The translations under genes were made by a program, and so were the position numbers. Below the pieces are notes generated by a model. It did no database searches, was not told the DNA's origin, and was given only the letters and a program-made list of their open reading frames with translations. DNA of 8,739 nucleotides from Dehalococcoidia bacterium (lineage in GTDB: Bacteria; Chloroflexota; Dehalococcoidia; SAR202; UBA11138), in assembly GCA_012270665.1 (NCBI GenBank), contig JAAXHY010000457.1, forward strand, positions 1 through 8,739. Reading direction: 5' to 3'. Below, in pieces: positions 5,714-8,739 of the stretch (positions are counted from its first letter, which is position 1; each line of letters starts with the position of its first letter).

Positions 5714-7921
5714 ATGGCCTCCGAGCAGACAGCCCCAGAAACCACGACCTCCGCCCCTTCCATTCCGCTGACTAAGCGGTTGAGTTCTGCATTGAACGAG
5801 ATGCGCGCCGGCATTCGCTGGTGGGAGGCTGCGGGCTATGTCGCGCTGGTGGTCGTCGGGCTGACAATGCGGCTGTGGGACCTAGGCGCGCGGGCGATGC
5901 ACCACGACGAGAGCCTTCACGCCCTGTATTCTTGGAAACTCGCCACCGGCGACGGCTACGCCCACAATCCCATGATGCACGGGCCGTTCCAGTTCGAAGC
6001 GAACGCGGCCCTGTTCTTCGTACTGGGAGACAGCGACATTACCGCGAGGGTACTCTATGCCTTCATGGGTACCGTACTCATACTGATGCCCCTGCTGTTC
6101 AGGAGTAGGCTCGGCCGCCTCGGAGCGCTGTTCGTCGCCGCGATGCTCACAGTCTCGCCGGCTATGCTGTACTACAGCCGATTCGCGCGAAACGACATAC
6201 TCATGGCGGTGTGGACTTTCGGTCTTGTCATCTGCATGTGGAGGTACTTCGACGAGGGCCGAAATCGCTACCTGTACATATCCGCCGCTTTGCTCGCGTT
6301 CATGTTCGCCACGAAAGAGTCCGCATATCTTGTCGTCGGAATGATGGGGCTCTGGTGCTTCCTGATGGCAATACAGCCCAAACTGTCCCGCGCATGGGCA
6401 AGACTAGAGGCGCAGGGAGTCTCTCCGCCGGTTGCCTTAAGCCGCATCGCTGACAGTGTGTGGAAATCGTTCCAGGATGTACTGGACGAATCGAGACGCG
6501 GAGGTCCGGCGTCGTTCATGGTATTCCTCATACTGGTGACACTGCCGATGTGGTCCGCCTTCGCCGCCCTGTTCCAGGATACCCCGCTCCTGAGCTGGAT
6601 GAACCTCACCCTCGCCGCGGGCGAGGGCAGTCAACGCATAGGCGACCCAGTGGGCGGCGGTAATGTCCTGGCTTTCGTAATCGTGGTCGGCATGATAGCC
6701 CTGTCGGCGTATTTCGGACACCGATGGAACCTGTGGCTCTGGTTAGGATGCGCTAACATCTTCTACATCATCTGGATACTGCTGTACACTACGTTCCTGA
6801 CCAATTTCGCGGGCGTCAAGAGCGGCATATGGCAGGCTCTGGGCTACTGGATAGTGCAGCAGGGCGAGGGGCGCGGAAGTCAACCCTGGTACTACTACTT
6901 CTTAATCACCTCGGTATATGAGTTCCTGCCCTTCCTACTGGGGATCGCGGCGGCGATCTACTACCTGCGAAAGCGGGAGACGTTTGGCGTGTTCCTGGCG
7001 TTCTGGGCGCTCATGACTTTCGCGCTGTACACGATCGCGAGCGAGAAGATGCCCTGGCTTCTGGTGAATATCGCGCTGCCCTTCATCGTGATGACCGGCA
7101 AGTTCCTCGCTGAAGTCGCGCAGAGAGTGGAGTGGCGCGCAATGATGAGGGAGGGAGGGTATCTCCTGATATTCGGCGTCCCCGTCTTCGCGGTCCTGCT
7201 GTGGAGTCTTGCGATCTACTCGCCCACCGGATCTATGTCCAGGGATGTTCTCATCCAGGTGGCAGCGGCGCTCGCTCTGCTGGGAATGGTCGGAGTGGGC
7301 GTATATATGTACCGGAGGGTCGGACGCACGCAGTTCCTGAGCATCTCCGCGCTGGGACTCACGATCCTGCTGCTCGCGCTTAGCGCGCGGTCCGGGGTCA
7401 TCGCCGCGTATCAGAACGGCGACATTCCGGTCGAGATGATCGTCTATACCCAGACATCGCCGGACGTAACGCGCCTCTTGGATACCTTCGACGCAACCGG
7501 AGCGGGTACCGAGCTCTCCGTAGAGATAGACTCTACCTCGGGCTTCAGTTGGCCCTGGGCCTGGTACTTCAGAGACGCCAAGAACGTGCAATATCCCGTA
7601 CACAATGAGAACTCCTTCAAACGGTCCTCTGGAGACAGGGTTCTAGTGGTGCATTCGACGAACCAGTCCTGGGCGGACACCGGACTCAGCGAAATCTATC
7701 TCGATGGCGAACGCATCCGGCATCGCTGGTGGTTCCCCGAGCACACCTACAGGGGTCTTACACCCGGCAAGCTGGTAAGCGGGCTTCTGGACAGGTCCGC
7801 GTGGCGCGGCGCTATGAACTACTGGCTTAACAGGGATGGTGTGTACGACATCCTCGGAAGCGAAGATTCCTACGTCTATTTCAACGCCAACGTGCCCCAG
7901 GACTACAGGGGAGCGCACTGA
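5714..7921 (+). CDS. Agl23-like (TIGR03663) membrane protein, GT39-related
   Basis: A 735-residue polytopic membrane protein of TIGR03663, named 'flippase activity-associated protein Agl23' in databases, whose N-terminus resembles dolichyl-phosphate-mannose protein mannosyltransferases. The few strongly conserved family features are all present: the DE dipeptide in MHHDES (D65, E66), the HGP tripeptide in MMHGPFQFE (89-91), and arginines in TARVL (112) and YYSRFARND (156, 159). FATKES lies near 198-203. In GT-C enzymes an acidic residue in the first outward loop is catalytic, and D65/E66 sit in that place, after the first membrane segment (about 38-55). About a dozen hydrophobic segments extend to about 560, followed by a soluble tail of 160 residues starting YTQTSPDV with a W-P-W motif. 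The polar residues 1-35 precede the membrane part. The ATG at 5714 has no ribosome site, and an internal ATG at residue 30 is an alternative start. The stop codon overlaps AGGAGGTG by one base. Sugar donor and acceptor are unknown. Confidence 0.93.
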   Translation: MASEQTAPETTTSAPSIPLTKRLSSALNEMRAGIRWWEAAGYVALVVVGLTMRLWDLGARAMHHDESLHALYSWKLATGDGYAHNPMMHGPFQFEANAALFFVLGDSDITARVLYAFMGTVLILMPLLFRSRLGRLGALFVAAMLTVSPAMLYYSRFARNDILMAVWTFGLVICMWRYFDEGRNRYLYISAALLAFMFATKESAYLVVGMMGLWCFLMAIQPKLSRAWARLEAQGVSPPVALSRIADSVWKSFQDVLDESRRGGPASFMVFLILVTLPMWSAFAALFQDTPLLSWMNLTLAAGEGSQRIGDPVGGGNVLAFVIVVGMIALSAYFGHRWNLWLWLGCANIFYIIWILLYTTFLTNFAGVKSGIWQALGYWIVQQGEGRGSQPWYYYFLITSVYEFLPFLLGIAAAIYYLRKRETFGVFLAFWALMTFALYTIASEKMPWLLVNIALPFIVMTGKFLAEVAQRVEWRAMMREGGYLLIFGVPVFAVLLWSLAIYSPTGSMSRDVLIQVAAALALLGMVGVGVYMYRRVGRTQFLSISALGLTILLLALSARSGVIAAYQNGDIPVEMIVYTQTSPDVTRLLDTFDATGAGTELSVEIDSTSGFSWPWAWYFRDAKNVQYPVHNENSFKRSSGDRVLVVHSTNQSWADTGLSEIYLDGERIRHRWWFPEHTYRGLTPGKLVSGLLDRSAWRGAMNYWLNRDGVYDILGSEDSYVYFNANVPQDYRGAH

Positions 7922-7928
7922 GGAGGTG
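7921..7928 (+). promoter_or_regulatory. Perfect Shine-Dalgarno sequence, unusually far from the next start
   Basis: AGGAGGTG is fully complementary to the usual 16S anti-Shine-Dalgarno tail. It begins at the last base of the Agl23-like stop codon. The first usable start codon in the next gene's frame is the GTG at 7949, 20 bases beyond it. An in-frame TAG at 7937-7939 rules out earlier starts. A weaker purine run GAGAGAG (7939-7945) is only 3 bases from the GTG. Confidence 0.5.
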
Positions 7929-7948
7929 TAGAGACTTAGAGAGAGCCC

Positions 7949-8739
7949 GTGCTTCAAGGAAATAGGAAATACTGGATCGGAATCGGAGTCAGCATAATTC
8001 TGCTGGCTTATTTTCTGTTCACAGTGGACATCCGGCGTATGCTGGACGCGCTCGCCGGCGCGAACTACTGGTATATCGCCCCGTCGGTCGCCATGTACTT
8101 CATCTCGGTGTACTTCCGTTCGATGCGCTGGAGCGTAATGCTCAGGCACCTCAAGCCGGTCAGTACCCACCGGCTGTTTCCTGTGGTGGTCGTGGGATAC
8201 ATGGCTAACAACCTGCTGCCCATGCGCCTGGGAGAGTTGGTGAGGAGCTACTACCTGAGCGAACGCGAGGGCGTGAACACGGCGTCCGCGCTGGTAACGG
8301 TGTTCGTCGAAAGGATATTCGACGCGCTAGCGCTTCTGTTCTTCATCGCGCTGATAACGCCTTTCGTGCCGGTCGCGGGTCTGGTGGAAGATTTTGGGGA
8401 ACAGCGTGGATTGCCTCCAAGCCTGTTGACGCTTGGACTCACATTGCCCTTCATCGGAGCGTTCTGCGTACTCGTTCTGCTGTCCGCGTACCCCGACCGG
8501 ACTCGCGCCTTCGCTCTTCGGCTGTTTAGAAGGTTTCCAGGTAGGGTGGAGTACATCCTGGACGGTCTGCTGACGAGGGCTCTCGATGGAATCGCGCCCC
8601 TGCGCAATCCACGGACTCTTGCCACGCTGTTTGGTCTTTCGATACCCATCTGGCTAACGGAGGTAGCGGTCTTCTGGCTAATGGGTTACTCTTTCGGAAT
8701 AGAGGCATACCATGACGGGGCTGTGCCGATGGCCGTGAA
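7949..8739 (+). CDS. Flippase-like membrane protein (LPG synthase TM / UPF0104 family), 3' truncated by window
   Basis: The first 263 codons of a polytopic membrane protein of the Lpg_synth_TM (UPF0104, TIGR00374) group, whose full members usually have about 300-350 residues. Members include the flippase part of lysyl-phosphatidylglycerol synthase and proteins linked to moving lipid-linked substrates. Visible signatures are the first membrane segment (about 8-25) followed by FTVDIRRMLDAL, the RSMRW motif (57-61), NNLLPMRLGELVR (87-99), the best-conserved stretch of the family, and VERIFD (120-125). Further hydrophobic segments lie near 42-56, 73-90, 122-140, 160-180 and 224-246. The GTG at 7949 is chosen because an in-frame stop lies 10 bases upstream and no other start precedes the first helix. 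The gene follows the Agl23-like gene by 27 bases on the same strand, so the two are probably co-transcribed. The substrate is unknown; the context suggests a lipid-linked sugar. Confidence 0.9.
   Translation, partial: MLQGNRKYWIGIGVSIILLAYFLFTVDIRRMLDALAGANYWYIAPSVAMYFISVYFRSMRWSVMLRHLKPVSTHRLFPVVVVGYMANNLLPMRLGELVRSYYLSEREGVNTASALVTVFVERIFDALALLFFIALITPFVPVAGLVEDFGEQRGLPPSLLTLGLTLPFIGAFCVLVLLSAYPDRTRAFALRLFRRFPGRVEYILDGLLTRALDGIAPLRNPRTLATLFGLSIPIWLTEVAVFWLMGYSFGIEAYHDGAVPMAV

Noticed and set aside
6935..7603. Minus-strand open frame of 222 codons inside the Agl23-like gene
   Set aside because: It is the antisense shadow of a clearly recognised gene. Its translation is rich in H, R, Q, D and E with no domain or hydrophobic core, and it has no ribosome site.
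7643..8170. Minus-strand open frame of 175 codons spanning the Agl23-like end and the flippase-like start
   Set aside because: It crosses two supported plus-strand genes and their junction, and its translation looks like no known family.
1..8739. CRISPR array, insertion sequence or phage genes
   Set aside because: No regularly spaced long repeats, no transposase or integrase motifs and no terminal inverted repeats were seen on either strand.

Overview
The window most likely comes from a member of the Chloroflexota (Dehalococcoidia or SAR202-like lineages are plausible). The main reason is the pairing, on one strand, of a DUF2298/'YYY' membrane protein with an Agl23-like (TIGR03663) membrane protein. 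From memory, these two families co-occur mainly in Chloroflexota and Archaea. The bacterial FtsY, the tRNA-Leu with bacterial architecture and the TATAAT-type -10 elements rule out an archaeon. The phylum call is inference.

Left half (minus strand, reading right to left): ftsY (SRP receptor GTPase, 2782 to 1838), an alpha/beta hydrolase (1744 to 938), a broken class I SAM-dependent methyltransferase (936 to 96), and a tRNA-Leu(CAA) whose 3' end is cut off by the window edge. The hydrolase and methyltransferase are separated by a single base and were probably translated together. The methyltransferase carries two independent lesions: a +1 frameshift in a run of nine G, and an in-frame TAG followed by 54 further sense codons that still look like its family's C-terminus. 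Its base composition is lower in GC than that of its neighbour.

Centre (2783 to 3178): a 396-base divergent intergenic region without a convincing gene. It holds a cluster of GGTG/CACC half-sites spaced at about 11 bases, containing a nested inverted repeat. It also holds an 8-base direct repeat (CTTGTCAT, period 10), candidate promoters for both flanking genes, and a perfect TATAAT only 8 bases before the next start codon, which suggests a leaderless transcript.

Right half (plus strand): the DUF2298/YYY protein (3179 to 5533), the Agl23-like protein related to dolichyl-phosphate-mannose-type glycosyltransferases (5714 to 7921), and the first 263 codons of a flippase-like protein of the LPG-synthase transmembrane type (GTG start at 7949, running off the window). 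All three are polytopic membrane proteins. Together they look like a cassette for moving or attaching a lipid-linked sugar at the cell membrane. That job is inferred from families and neighbourhood; substrate and product cannot be read from the sequence.
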